Source of the DNA: Adhaeribacter aquaticus DSM 16391
GTDB taxonomy: Bacteria; Bacteroidota; Bacteroidia; Cytophagales; Hymenobacteraceae
NCBI RefSeq assembly: GCF_000473365.1
Contig: NZ_KI421517.1
Coordinates: 3,800,634 to 3,864,633, forward strand
Reading direction: 5' to 3'
DNA length: 64,000 bases
Positions 35,600-44,398 of the stretch are shown here, piece after piece. The position numbers and the translations under genes were made by a program. How positions within the stretch are numbered: position 1 is the stretch's first letter; each line of letters opens with the position of its first letter. The notes below the pieces were generated by a model. That model was not told the origin of the DNA, ran no database searches, and saw nothing but the letters and a program-made list of their open reading frames with translations.

Positions 35600-36718
35600 A
35601 TGAAGAAGAAAGTATTGATTACAGGCGGTGCCGGTTTCATTGGCTCCCATCTGGCAGATGAGTTGCTTAATTTTGGTTATGAAGTAAGAGCGCTGGACAA
35701 CTTGTCGGAACAGGTACACGGCAAAAACTGTAAGCGGCCAGACTACCTGCATCCTGATGTTGAATTGCAAATCGGGGATGTTCGGGATAAAGAAGCGGTG
35801 CTAAAAGCTTTAGAAGGAGTAGATGCTGTTTTTCACCTGGCCGCCATGGTAGGAGTAGGGCAGAGCATGTATGAAATCCGCGAGTATACCGATGTAAACA
35901 ATACCGGAACGGCTGTTCTGTTAGAATGTTTATCCCAAAAACCAGTAGAAAAACTGGTAGTTGCTTCCAGCATGAGTATTTACGGCGAAGGGCTTTATCA
36001 AAATAAAACCGGGAAATTAGTAACCGCTTTCGAAAGACCTTTAGAACAACTAAAAGCCGGTTTATGGGAAGTAATGGACTCAAATGGGCAGGAGTTAACA
36101 CCGATTCCTACACCGGAATCTAAAACACCTTGTTTGTCTTCGGTATATGCCCTTTCTAAGTACGATCAGGAACGAATGAGTTTGATTGTTGGCCGGGCGT
36201 ATAATATCCCAACGGTAGCCATGCGCTTCTTTAATGTTTATGGTACCCGCCAGGCTTTATCTAACCCTTATACCGGGGTATTAGCCATTTTTGCTTCCCG
36301 TTTCCTGAATGAAAATCCGCCTATGATTTTTGAAGATGGCCAGCAGCAACGCGATTTTGTGCATGTACGCGATGTCGCTTTAGCTTGCCGCCTGGCTTTG
36401 GAAACACCGGAAGCTGCCGGTCAGGTATTTAATGTGGGCAGCGGAAATAACTACACGATCTCAGAAATTGCGGAGCGTCTGGCGGCAGTAATGGGAAAAG
36501 AACATTTACAAGCCCAAATAACAGGTAAATACCGGGTAGGAGATATCCGCCATTGTTATTCAGATATTTCTTTGGCCAATGAAGTATTGGGCTTTTATCC
36601 GCAGGTAGATTTTAATAGTGGTTTGTTAGAGTTGGCGGAGTGGTTAGAAGGTCAAATAGCCTATGACCGGGTAAATGAAGCCAGCGCCGAATTAGCCTCC
36701 CGGGGGTTGACTGTTTAA
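35600..36718 (+). CDS. nucleotide-sugar epimerase, extended SDR
   Basis: This 372-residue protein is an extended SDR sugar epimerase. The NAD motif is TGGAGFIGSHL at 8-18, the catalytic Ser region is VASSMSIYGEG, and the Tyr-x3-Lys occurs in SSVYALSKYDQE near residue 191. The long middle insertion (about 125-185) and the segment FNVYGTRQALSNPYTGVLAIF resemble the dTDP-L-rhamnose 4-epimerase/WbiB group rather than GalE. It should interconvert a nucleotide-activated sugar for the downstream glycosyltransferases. The precise sugar is inferred only. Confidence 0.83.
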   Translation: MKKKVLITGGAGFIGSHLADELLNFGYEVRALDNLSEQVHGKNCKRPDYLHPDVELQIGDVRDKEAVLKALEGVDAVFHLAAMVGVGQSMYEIREYTDVNNTGTAVLLECLSQKPVEKLVVASSMSIYGEGLYQNKTGKLVTAFERPLEQLKAGLWEVMDSNGQELTPIPTPESKTPCLSSVYALSKYDQERMSLIVGRAYNIPTVAMRFFNVYGTRQALSNPYTGVLAIFASRFLNENPPMIFEDGQQQRDFVHVRDVALACRLALETPEAAGQVFNVGSGNNYTISEIAERLAAVMGKEHLQAQITGKYRVGDIRHCYSDISLANEVLGFYPQVDFNSGLLELAEWLEGQIAYDRVNEASAELASRGLTV

Positions 36719-36758
36719 ATTCTGCCGAGGCAGATTTACGCTTAAATGTGAAAGGACA

Positions 36759-38822
36759 ATGTTAAAAAATACGAATTTAATAGTGGAAAAAGAAAAGACT
36801 GCCCATCCGGTTATAGGTATGGTAGAGTGGTTCCGTCCCGGCGAATATGAGCACGTAGAGAAAGTACTGGCTGAACTGAATGAACTAGGAGTGACCGAAC
36901 TCCGGACGGGTATTTCCTGGGCCGATTATTATACTCCGGCGGGTAAGGATTGGTATGATTGGCTAATTCCGCGTCTGGCAAAAGAAGTTAACCTGTTGCC
37001 TTGCTTTTTATATACCCCTCCATCGTTGGGGTTAGCACCGCGTACCTCCTCGCCGCCAGCTACACCAAAAGCATTTGCCGATTTTCTGGATATAATTATT
37101 ACGGACCTGGGCGAACATTTTGAGTGGGTGGAGCTTTGGAACGAGCCCAATAATAAACTGGAGTACGATTATACGTTAGACAAATCCTGGTTCCGGTTTG
37201 CCGAAATGGTGGGTGGGGCGGCCTATTGGGCGAAACAGCGGGGTAAAAAAACTGCTTTAGGTGGAATGAGCCCTATTGATCCGAACTGGCTGCAACTGAT
37301 GTTTGACCGGGGAGTAATGCAATACATAGATGCCGTTGGTATTCATGGTTTCCCGGATGTCTTTGACCAGTTATGGGAAGGCTGGGAAGAAAATGTTGCA
37401 AAAGTACAGGACGTGCTGGTGCAAAATAATTCGGCTGCTCAGATCTGGATTACAGAAGCCGGGTTCTCTACCTGGCAACACGATGAGTATAAACAATTAC
37501 AGGAATTTCGGAATATTCTAAAAGCGGATGTGGCTAAGGTTTATTGGTACAGCATGCACGATCTGGATCCGGAACTTTCAACAGTTGGCGGCTTTCATGT
37601 AGACGACCGGGAATATTATTTTGGCTTAAAGCGCACCGATGGCACTCCTAAATTATTGTACCGCCTGTGGGCAGAAAATGGAATAGAAGGTTTAAGTAAG
37701 CTAACCTGTATTAAACGGAAAACAGATTTTAAAACCGAAGAAAAATATAGCTTAATCACAGGTGGGGCCGGGTTTGTAGGAACCAATTTAGCCAAACGGT
37801 TACTGGAAGAAGGCAAACGCGTCCTAATTCTGGATAATTTATCCCGTAATGGCGTGGAGCGCAATCTGCAATGGCTGCACGATAATTACGAAGAACGGCT
37901 GGAAATACATGTGGCTGATATCCGGGATTTGCAAACCGTAAAACGCCTGATGAAAGGAGCAAACCAGGTATTTCATTTTGCAGCCCAGGTAGCGGTTACC
38001 ACCTCCCTTGATTTTCCTATCAATGATTTTGAAATTAATGCCCGTGGTATTATAAATGTGCTAGAGGCCATTCGGACCATGGATAATCCGCCGCCACTGG
38101 TGTTTACTTCTACCAATAAAGTATATGGGGGGCTGGAAGATTTATTGTTCATTGCGGACGGTTCCCGGTACAATCCCTCCGATAAGGCAATCCTGAAACA
38201 TGGCATTAGTGAAGCGCGTCCCCTTGACTTTCATAGCCCGTATGGATGCTCCAAAGGAGCCGCCGACCAGTATGTGGTTGACTATGCCCGCACGTATGGT
38301 ATTCCGGCGGTAGTTTTCCGGATGAGCTGCATTTACGGACCGCACCAGTATGGCAATGAAGACCAGGGTTGGGTAGCCCACTTTGCTATTCGCGCCATTG
38401 AAAATAACCCAATCAGTATTTACGGTGATGGCAAACAGGTGCGGGATGTACTTTTTGTGGAAGACCTGGTAGATGCGTTTTTGCTTGCTCAGAAACATAT
38501 GCCAAAAATTTCAGGTCAGGCCTTTAACATTGGCGGAGGACCAGAAAATACGACCAGTTTACTTGAGTTACTGGAACTAATTGGTGAGTTTCAGGGCCAG
38601 AAAATTCCGCTCAAGTTTGGCGATTGGCGCCCCGGTGACCAGCACTATTACGTGTCTGATATCCGCAAATTTAAAAAAGCCACTGGCTGGTTTCCTAAGC
38701 ATTCGGTTCAGGAAGGCGTAGCCAAGTTATATAAGTGGCTATGCGAAACCCGTGGCATAGAAGTGCCGGCCGATTTTGCTTTACTCGAAGAAAAAGTTGA
38801 TCCTAAAGTAGTTGTAGCCTAA
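36759..38822 (+). CDS. fusion: GH-A TIM barrel plus CDP-paratose-2-epimerase-like SDR
   Basis: This 687-residue protein joins two unrelated enzymes in one frame. Residues about 15-310 form a clan GH-A TIM barrel with a candidate acid/base E129 in ELWNEPNN and a candidate nucleophile E233 in WITEAGFST. Residues about 330-680 form an extended SDR with TGGAGFVGTNL at 334-344 and the catalytic Y495-x3-K499 in SPYGCSKGAADQY, resembling CDP-paratose (tyvelose) 2-epimerases. The linker at about 310-330 is short and Lys-rich. There is no signal peptide. The next gene's ATG overlaps its stop (TAATG). The fusion physically couples glycoside cleavage or binding with nucleotide-sugar epimerisation; its real substrate is unknown. 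Confidence 0.85.
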   Translation: MLKNTNLIVEKEKTAHPVIGMVEWFRPGEYEHVEKVLAELNELGVTELRTGISWADYYTPAGKDWYDWLIPRLAKEVNLLPCFLYTPPSLGLAPRTSSPPATPKAFADFLDIIITDLGEHFEWVELWNEPNNKLEYDYTLDKSWFRFAEMVGGAAYWAKQRGKKTALGGMSPIDPNWLQLMFDRGVMQYIDAVGIHGFPDVFDQLWEGWEENVAKVQDVLVQNNSAAQIWITEAGFSTWQHDEYKQLQEFRNILKADVAKVYWYSMHDLDPELSTVGGFHVDDREYYFGLKRTDGTPKLLYRLWAENGIEGLSKLTCIKRKTDFKTEEKYSLITGGAGFVGTNLAKRLLEEGKRVLILDNLSRNGVERNLQWLHDNYEERLEIHVADIRDLQTVKRLMKGANQVFHFAAQVAVTTSLDFPINDFEINARGIINVLEAIRTMDNPPPLVFTSTNKVYGGLEDLLFIADGSRYNPSDKAILKHGISEARPLDFHSPYGCSKGAADQYVVDYARTYGIPAVVFRMSCIYGPHQYGNEDQGWVAHFAIRAIENNPISIYGDGKQVRDVLFVEDLVDAFLLAQKHMPKISGQAFNIGGGPENTTSLLELLELIGEFQGQKIPLKFGDWRPGDQHYYVSDIRKFKKATGWFPKHSVQEGVAKLYKWLCETRGIEVPADFALLEEKVDPKVVVA

Positions 38823-39829
38823 TGAATTCTGAATTAGTAGATTTACCTGAATTAACAGAAACAAAAGTTGGCACCATGCGGGCCGCCGTAATAGCGGCTC
38901 CGCAAACAGTAGAAATAACCGATGTAACTTTACCTGAACCTGGGCCAACCCAGGTGCGGATAAAAATGGAAGGTTGCGGTCTATGTGCTTCTAATATCCC
39001 GGTTTGGCAGGGGCGGGAGTGGTTTTCATACCCAATAGCTGCCGGTAATCCGGGCCACGAAGGCTGGGGTATAGTAGATGCTATTGGCGAAGAAGTAACT
39101 TCCGTACAGGTAGGGGAGCGGGTAGCTGCCATAACCTATAATGCCTATGCCCAATACGATGTGGCGGAAGCCGACTCTTTGATAAAATTACCCGAAAGTT
39201 TGGCGGGTGTGCCTTTCCCGGGCGAGCCTTTGGGTTGTGCCATCAATATTTTTAAACGTTCTGATATTAAAGCCGGGCATACCGTCGCCATCCTTGGGAT
39301 TGGGTTTTTAGGAGCATTATTGGTACAGTTGGCTAAACAGGCCGGAGCCAAAGTTATTGCGTTATCACAGCGGGATTTCTCTTTAACTATAGCCGAGGAA
39401 TGCGGGGCAGACGAATTAATCAAACTCGACGACCATTGGCAAATTATTGAAAAAGTTAAAAACCTGACCAATGGTAAATTTTGTGAACGGGTAATTGAAT
39501 GTACCGGGAAAGAATGGCCTTTAAACCTTTCGGGTGAATTAACCGCTGAACGGGGAAAACTAATTATAGCCGGTTTCCATCAGGATGGCATGCGGTCTAT
39601 TAATGTGCAGCTCTGGAACTGGCGGGGCCTTGATGTAATAAATGCGCACGAACGGGATCCTAAAATATACCTCGAAGGTATGCAGGAAGCTGTGGAGGCC
39701 GTGGAAGCAGGAAGAATAAACCCTCAGCCACTTTACACGCACACTTTTGCCCTGGAGAATATAGAAGAGGCTTTCCAAATGTTACAAGACCGTCCGGATG
39801 GTTTTATGAAAGCTTTGATAACGTTCTAA
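38822..39829 (+). CDS. zinc-dependent alcohol dehydrogenase, MDR family
   Basis: This 335-residue medium-chain dehydrogenase has the catalytic zinc site (C52 in GCGLCASN, H79-E80 in GNPGHEGWG) and a Rossmann domain with AILGIGFLGALLVQLA. It lacks the four-cysteine lobe that binds structural zinc in classical alcohol dehydrogenases: after VAAITYNAYAQYDVAE the chain moves straight on. It should oxidise a sugar or polyol hydroxyl using NAD(P). Its start overlaps the fusion gene's stop, indicating translational coupling. About 155 bases separate it from the next gene, where a weak hairpin (CCCT/AGGG) is followed by T residues. Confidence 0.85.
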   Translation: MNSELVDLPELTETKVGTMRAAVIAAPQTVEITDVTLPEPGPTQVRIKMEGCGLCASNIPVWQGREWFSYPIAAGNPGHEGWGIVDAIGEEVTSVQVGERVAAITYNAYAQYDVAEADSLIKLPESLAGVPFPGEPLGCAINIFKRSDIKAGHTVAILGIGFLGALLVQLAKQAGAKVIALSQRDFSLTIAEECGADELIKLDDHWQIIEKVKNLTNGKFCERVIECTGKEWPLNLSGELTAERGKLIIAGFHQDGMRSINVQLWNWRGLDVINAHERDPKIYLEGMQEAVEAVEAGRINPQPLYTHTFALENIEEAFQMLQDRPDGFMKALITF

Positions 39830-39985
39830 AACCGGTATAATAAAAGTAGATATCCTATCCGGAAAAAATCAAAAATTAATATTCCAGCCCTAATGAAAAG
39901 CTAATTGTCAGGGTTTTTTAAGCCGGGTAAAAAAGAAGAACTGACTATGCTTAAGCATTAATGCTACAGGCAAAATAATAAAACT

Positions 39986-41026
39986 ATGCAAACAGATTTA
40001 GTACTAGATAAAAACACCACGCTTTCAGAAAACACTCCAATTCAACTTCCCAGGCTTGGCTTCCTGGGTGTAGGCTGGATTGGCCGTAACCGAATGGAAG
40101 TAATTGCTCATAACCAGGCCGGCAAAGTAGTTTATATTGCCGACCCAGTTCAGGTTAATTCAGAAGAAGCCTTAAAAACCGCGGATAATGCTATCGTTGT
40201 TAATGATTTGAAGGAAATGCTTACTGGCGATGTAGACGGCATCGTGATAGCTACGCCCAGTGCCTTACACGCGGAGCAAACCATTGCGGCCTTAGAAGCT
40301 GGGAAAGCGGTATTTTGCCAAAAGCCCTTAGGCCGGAATAAAGAAGAAACCAAACGTGTAGTAGAAGCAGCCCGGGAAGCAGATAAATTATTAGGCGTTG
40401 ATTTATCGTATCGCTACACAAAAGCCATGCAGGAAGTGTACCGGGTAGTGCAATCTGGCGAACTAGGCGAAATTTATGGAGTAGAGTTAACTTTCCATAA
40501 TGCCTATGGTCCCGACAAACCCTGGTTTTATGACCCTAAATTATCAGGCGGTGGGTGTGTAATTGATCTGGGCGTGCATTTAGTGGATCTGGCTTTGTGG
40601 TGCTTAAATTTTCCGGAAGTAGAAAAAGTTACTAGTAGTTTATTCAGTAAAGGCAAACGCATCACCGCTACCGATGTAATAGTGGAAGACTATGCAAATT
40701 CCAGCATAAACTTACAAACCGGTACCCATGTGCAGTTAACCTGTTCCTGGAATTTGCCAGCCGGGCAGGAAGCCATCATCAGTGCGGTATTTTACGGTAC
40801 CAACGGCGGTGTTGCCTTCAAAAATACGAATGGTTCTTTTTATGATTTTGTGGCCGAACGATATTATGGTACCCAAACCCATACTATGTGCTTTCCACCC
40901 GACGATTGGTCGGGCCGGGCCGGGGTAGCTTGGGCGAACCGCCTGGCGGCCGGTGAAACATTTAGTCCGGAAGCCGAAGAATTTGTAAAAGTGGCCGAGG
41001 TGCTGGATAGAATTTACGGTAAATAA
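39986..41026 (+). CDS. Gfo/Idh/MocA family dehydrogenase, cytoplasmic
   Basis: This 346-residue protein has the N-terminal Rossmann motif GFLGVGWIGRNR at about 26-37, the catalytic-domain hallmark CQKPLG near 114, and the C-terminal segment GGGCVIDLGVHLVDLALW. Unlike the relative at 6.5-7.7 kb it has no Tat signal and should work in the cytoplasm. It probably oxidises or reduces a sugar or nucleotide sugar, working with the neighbouring MDR enzyme. The next gene starts 3 bases after its stop. Confidence 0.87.
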   Translation: MQTDLVLDKNTTLSENTPIQLPRLGFLGVGWIGRNRMEVIAHNQAGKVVYIADPVQVNSEEALKTADNAIVVNDLKEMLTGDVDGIVIATPSALHAEQTIAALEAGKAVFCQKPLGRNKEETKRVVEAAREADKLLGVDLSYRYTKAMQEVYRVVQSGELGEIYGVELTFHNAYGPDKPWFYDPKLSGGGCVIDLGVHLVDLALWCLNFPEVEKVTSSLFSKGKRITATDVIVEDYANSSINLQTGTHVQLTCSWNLPAGQEAIISAVFYGTNGGVAFKNTNGSFYDFVAERYYGTQTHTMCFPPDDWSGRAGVAWANRLAAGETFSPEAEEFVKVAEVLDRIYGK

Positions 41027-41029
41027 TTC

Positions 41030-42127
41030 ATGGCGCAGGACGGGAAACCGCTAAAGATTTTAATGACAGCCGATACCATTGGAGGTGTCTGGACGTATTC
41101 GCTTGAGCTCTTGGCGGCCTTGGGAGCGGAAAATATAGAGGTGGCTCTGGCTACCATGGGTGCACCTTTATCTGTTTTTCAGCAGGAACAGGTTAAAGAG
41201 TTGCCTTTTGTTCAGGTTTACGAAAGCAACTTTAAGCTGGAATGGATGGAAAATCCCTGGACAGATGTGGAGGCTGCCGGCCAATGGCTACTGGATATAA
41301 AAAATGAATTTAATCCGGATGTAATTCACCTGAATAATTTTCCGCATGGCAACCTGAACTGGGGAAAGCCAGTGGTAATGGTGGTGCACTCCTGTGTAAA
41401 ATCGTGGTGGCAGGCCGTAAAAAATGAACCGGCTCCCGAAAGTTGGAATACCTACCAGGAAAAAGTTGGGGAAGGCTTACGGGCTGCTGACCTGGTGGTG
41501 GCTCCGTCTAAGGCTATGCTGGCGGAAGCAGTTGCCTTATATGGCCCTTTTAAAAAGCAACGGGTAATTTACAATGGGCGCAATACCGATAATTTCCGCT
41601 ATGGCAAAAAAGAACCTTTTGTTTTTAGTATGGGCCGTATCTGGGACGAAGCAAAAAACATTCAGGCCTTAGCCGAGGTAGCCGCCTCATTAAGCTGGCC
41701 GGTATATGTGGCCGGGGAGACTGCTCACCCAGATTCAGGAAAAGATCTTCCGTTCCGGAATATTCGTTTTTTAGGAAAGCTTAACGAAGTTGAAATTAAA
41801 GAATACCTCAGTAGAGCATCTATTTTTGCTTTACCGGCCAAATACGAACCTTTTGGATTATCGGCTTTAGAAGCCGCTAATTCTGGATGTGCGTTGGTCT
41901 TGGGTAAAATTCCGAGCCAGCAGGAAATATGGGAACAGGCAGCTACTTATGTAAACCCAAATAATCCGGATGAGCTAAAAACCAGCCTGAATAATCTGAT
42001 AGAGGATGAATTTATCCGCAATATTATGAGCTTCCGGGCTATACAGCGGGGACTGAAATACAGCGGAAAACAAAAGGCTTTTGAATACTACCGGGTATAT
42101 CACCAGCTAATTTCTGAAAGAGAGTAG
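41030..42127 (+). CDS. GT4-like glycosyltransferase
   Basis: This 365-residue GT-B glycosyltransferase has an N-terminal acceptor domain beginning KILMTADTIGGVWTYSLELL and a C-terminal donor domain with the E-x7-E motif (E273 in YEPFGLSALE to E281). The family transfers a sugar from a nucleotide-activated donor with retention. It is soluble with no membrane segment. It lies 3 bases after the Gfo/Idh gene and 32 bases before the first CgeB-like gene, so it is part of the same unit. Confidence 0.87.
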   Translation: MAQDGKPLKILMTADTIGGVWTYSLELLAALGAENIEVALATMGAPLSVFQQEQVKELPFVQVYESNFKLEWMENPWTDVEAAGQWLLDIKNEFNPDVIHLNNFPHGNLNWGKPVVMVVHSCVKSWWQAVKNEPAPESWNTYQEKVGEGLRAADLVVAPSKAMLAEAVALYGPFKKQRVIYNGRNTDNFRYGKKEPFVFSMGRIWDEAKNIQALAEVAASLSWPVYVAGETAHPDSGKDLPFRNIRFLGKLNEVEIKEYLSRASIFALPAKYEPFGLSALEAANSGCALVLGKIPSQQEIWEQAATYVNPNNPDELKTSLNNLIEDEFIRNIMSFRAIQRGLKYSGKQKAFEYYRVYHQLISERE

Positions 42128-42159
42128 CAGATAAGACGACGATTTAATTTAACATAATT

Positions 42160-43296
42160 ATGAAACTAGTGTTATTTTACCATTCCCTGCTTTCAGACTG
42201 GAATCATGGAAATGCGCATTTTTTGCGGGGTATTGTTCAGGAGTTAAAAGTTCGTGGGCACGATGTGCAGGTATATGAACCAGAAAATGGGTGGAGCCTG
42301 CAAAACCTGGTGGGTGAATACGGTGAAGAAAAGCTGGAAGAACTAAAGAAATACTATCCTGGCCTGAAAACCAATTTTTATAATCTGGAAACGCTGGATT
42401 TAGATGCCGTTTTAAATGAGGCCGACTTGGTGCTGGTGCACGAATGGAATGATCATGAGTTGGTAAGAAGAGTAGGGGTACACCGGACCAGGAGTAAATA
42501 CAAACTGCTTTTTCATGATACGCACCACCGTGCGGTAACAGAAAAAGGAAGCATGGCTGCCTACGATTTAAGTAATTACGATGGGGTGCTGGCTTTTGGC
42601 GAAGTAATTAAAAATATCTATTTAAAAGAAAATTGGACAAAAAAAGCCTGGACCTGGCACGAAGCAGCTGATGATTACGTGTTTTACCCGCGAACCAAAA
42701 CCGAAGATGCTGGTGACCTGGTTTGGATTGGCAACTGGGGCGATGAAGAGCGCACCGCTGAGTTGCATGAGTTCCTGATAAACCCGGTTAAAGAATTAGG
42801 TTTAAAAGCTAAAATCTATGGGGTTCGGTATCCGGAACATGCCCTGAAATCTCTGGCTGATGCCGGCATTGAATATGGTGGCTGGCTACCAAATTACAAA
42901 GCACCAGAAGTTTTTGCCAATTACAAAGTCACCGTACATGTGCCTCGCCGGCCATATGTAGAAGCCCTGCCGGGAATCCCAACTATTCGTCCGTTTGAGG
43001 CTCTTAGTTGTGGCATACCACTTATTTCGGCTCCCTGGGAAGATGCCGAAAATTTGTTCAGACCGGGTCATGATTTCTTAGTAGTCCACAATGGCGAGGA
43101 AATGAAAAAACATTTACAGTCTGTGCTGCACGATAAAAAAATCGCTCAAAATTTAGCTTCCTGTGGTTTAAAAGCTATTAATCGTCATCATACCTGCGCC
43201 CACCGGATAAGCCAGTTAGAAAAAATTTGTGAGCAATTAGGTATTGCCCCGGCTAAAATTTATGTAGATACAAATGAAGATATATTCTATGCATAA
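42160..43296 (+). CDS. CgeB-like glycosyltransferase 1
   Basis: This 378-residue protein is a GT-B-fold glycosyltransferase related to the CgeB/DUF3880 group. The N-terminus LVLFYHSLLSDWNHGNAHFLRGIVQEL matches the equivalent region of the next two genes. The C-terminal donor-binding part has IPTIRPFEALSCGIPLISAPW, the usual Glu-containing loop. It has a histidine-rich HDTHHRAV segment near residue 120. It is the most divergent of the three tandem paralogues. CgeB-type proteins decorate spores or polysaccharides in other bacteria; the acceptor here is unknown. Confidence 0.82.
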   Translation: MKLVLFYHSLLSDWNHGNAHFLRGIVQELKVRGHDVQVYEPENGWSLQNLVGEYGEEKLEELKKYYPGLKTNFYNLETLDLDAVLNEADLVLVHEWNDHELVRRVGVHRTRSKYKLLFHDTHHRAVTEKGSMAAYDLSNYDGVLAFGEVIKNIYLKENWTKKAWTWHEAADDYVFYPRTKTEDAGDLVWIGNWGDEERTAELHEFLINPVKELGLKAKIYGVRYPEHALKSLADAGIEYGGWLPNYKAPEVFANYKVTVHVPRRPYVEALPGIPTIRPFEALSCGIPLISAPWEDAENLFRPGHDFLVVHNGEEMKKHLQSVLHDKKIAQNLASCGLKAINRHHTCAHRISQLEKICEQLGIAPAKIYVDTNEDIFYA

Positions 43297-44398
43297 TAAA
43301 AGAAAATTAAAAATAGCTTTCTTTGGTTCCAGCCTGGTTTCTGCTTACTGGAATGGCGCAGCTACTTATTACCGGGGAATAATACGGGCCTTGCACGGAC
43401 GCGGGCATCAGGTAACTTTTTATGAACCGGATGCCTACCAGCGGCAGGAAAACCGCGACATGGCCGATCCGGACTGGGCTAAAGTAGTGGTTTATCCGGC
43501 TACGGAAGAAGCCGTTTTTAAAGTACTGGAAGAAGCAACTGAGGCCGATATTGTGGTAAAAGCCAGTGGCGTTGGCGTTTTTGATGAATTGCTGGAAGCG
43601 GAAGTTTTGAAATTACAAACTAAAGAGCGGATGGTTGTTTTCTGGGATGTGGATGCGCCAGCAACCTTAGACCGAGTGCATCATAATCCTCAGGACCCAT
43701 TCCTGCAACACATTCCGCAGTACGATATGGTGTTGACCTACGGCGGCGGGGAACCTGTTATTCAGGCTTATGAAGCATTAGGAGCGAAAAAATGTGTGCC
43801 TATTTATAATGCCTTAGATACATCTACTCATTTTCCGGTAGCGGCAAATCCTGACTTTGCCTGCGACTTAGCCTTTTTGGGAAACAGATTACCAGATCGG
43901 GAGGCCAGAGTAGAGCATTTCTTTTTAGACGTGGCCGTACAGTTGCCGGATCAGCAATTTATAATAGGAGGTAGCGGTTGGGGCGATAAACCCATGAGCT
44001 CCAATGTAAAATACATTGGGCACGTTTATACTAAAGACCATAATGCTTTTAATTGTACACCCAAAGCGGTACTTAATATCAGCCGGGAAAGCATGGCCCG
44101 CTACGGTTTTTCGCCCGCAACCCGGGTATTTGAAGCCGCCGGTGCCGCTTCGTGTATTATTACCGATTACTGGGAAGGTATAGATTTTTTCTTTGAGCCA
44201 GATACAGAAATTTTGGTGGCTAAAAGTGGGGCAGAAGTGGCGCAGATTGTAGCCAGTTTAACTGACGAAAAAGCCAAGGCCATTGGTCAGGCTGCTTATA
44301 AAAAAGTTTTATCAGCTCATACTTATAACCACCGGGCTGATCAGCTGGAAACGCTCTTGTATAATAAAATAACAAACAAAACTGAGGAGTTAGTATGA
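43289..44398 (+). CDS. CgeB-like glycosyltransferase 2
   Basis: From the ATG at 43289 the product is 369 residues and overlaps the previous stop by 8 bases; I prefer it to the ATG at 43274 because the family motif KLKIAFFGSSLVSAYWNGAA follows directly. It shows the same N-terminal pattern (WNGAATYYRGIIRALHGRGH) and the donor-site block GFSPATRVFEAAGAASCIITDYW. It is a GT-B enzyme of the CgeB type, and shares higher similarity with the third copy than with the first. Its stop overlaps the next start (ATGA). Confidence 0.83.
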   Translation: MHNKRKLKIAFFGSSLVSAYWNGAATYYRGIIRALHGRGHQVTFYEPDAYQRQENRDMADPDWAKVVVYPATEEAVFKVLEEATEADIVVKASGVGVFDELLEAEVLKLQTKERMVVFWDVDAPATLDRVHHNPQDPFLQHIPQYDMVLTYGGGEPVIQAYEALGAKKCVPIYNALDTSTHFPVAANPDFACDLAFLGNRLPDREARVEHFFLDVAVQLPDQQFIIGGSGWGDKPMSSNVKYIGHVYTKDHNAFNCTPKAVLNISRESMARYGFSPATRVFEAAGAASCIITDYWEGIDFFFEPDTEILVAKSGAEVAQIVASLTDEKAKAIGQAAYKKVLSAHTYNHRADQLETLLYNKITNKTEELV

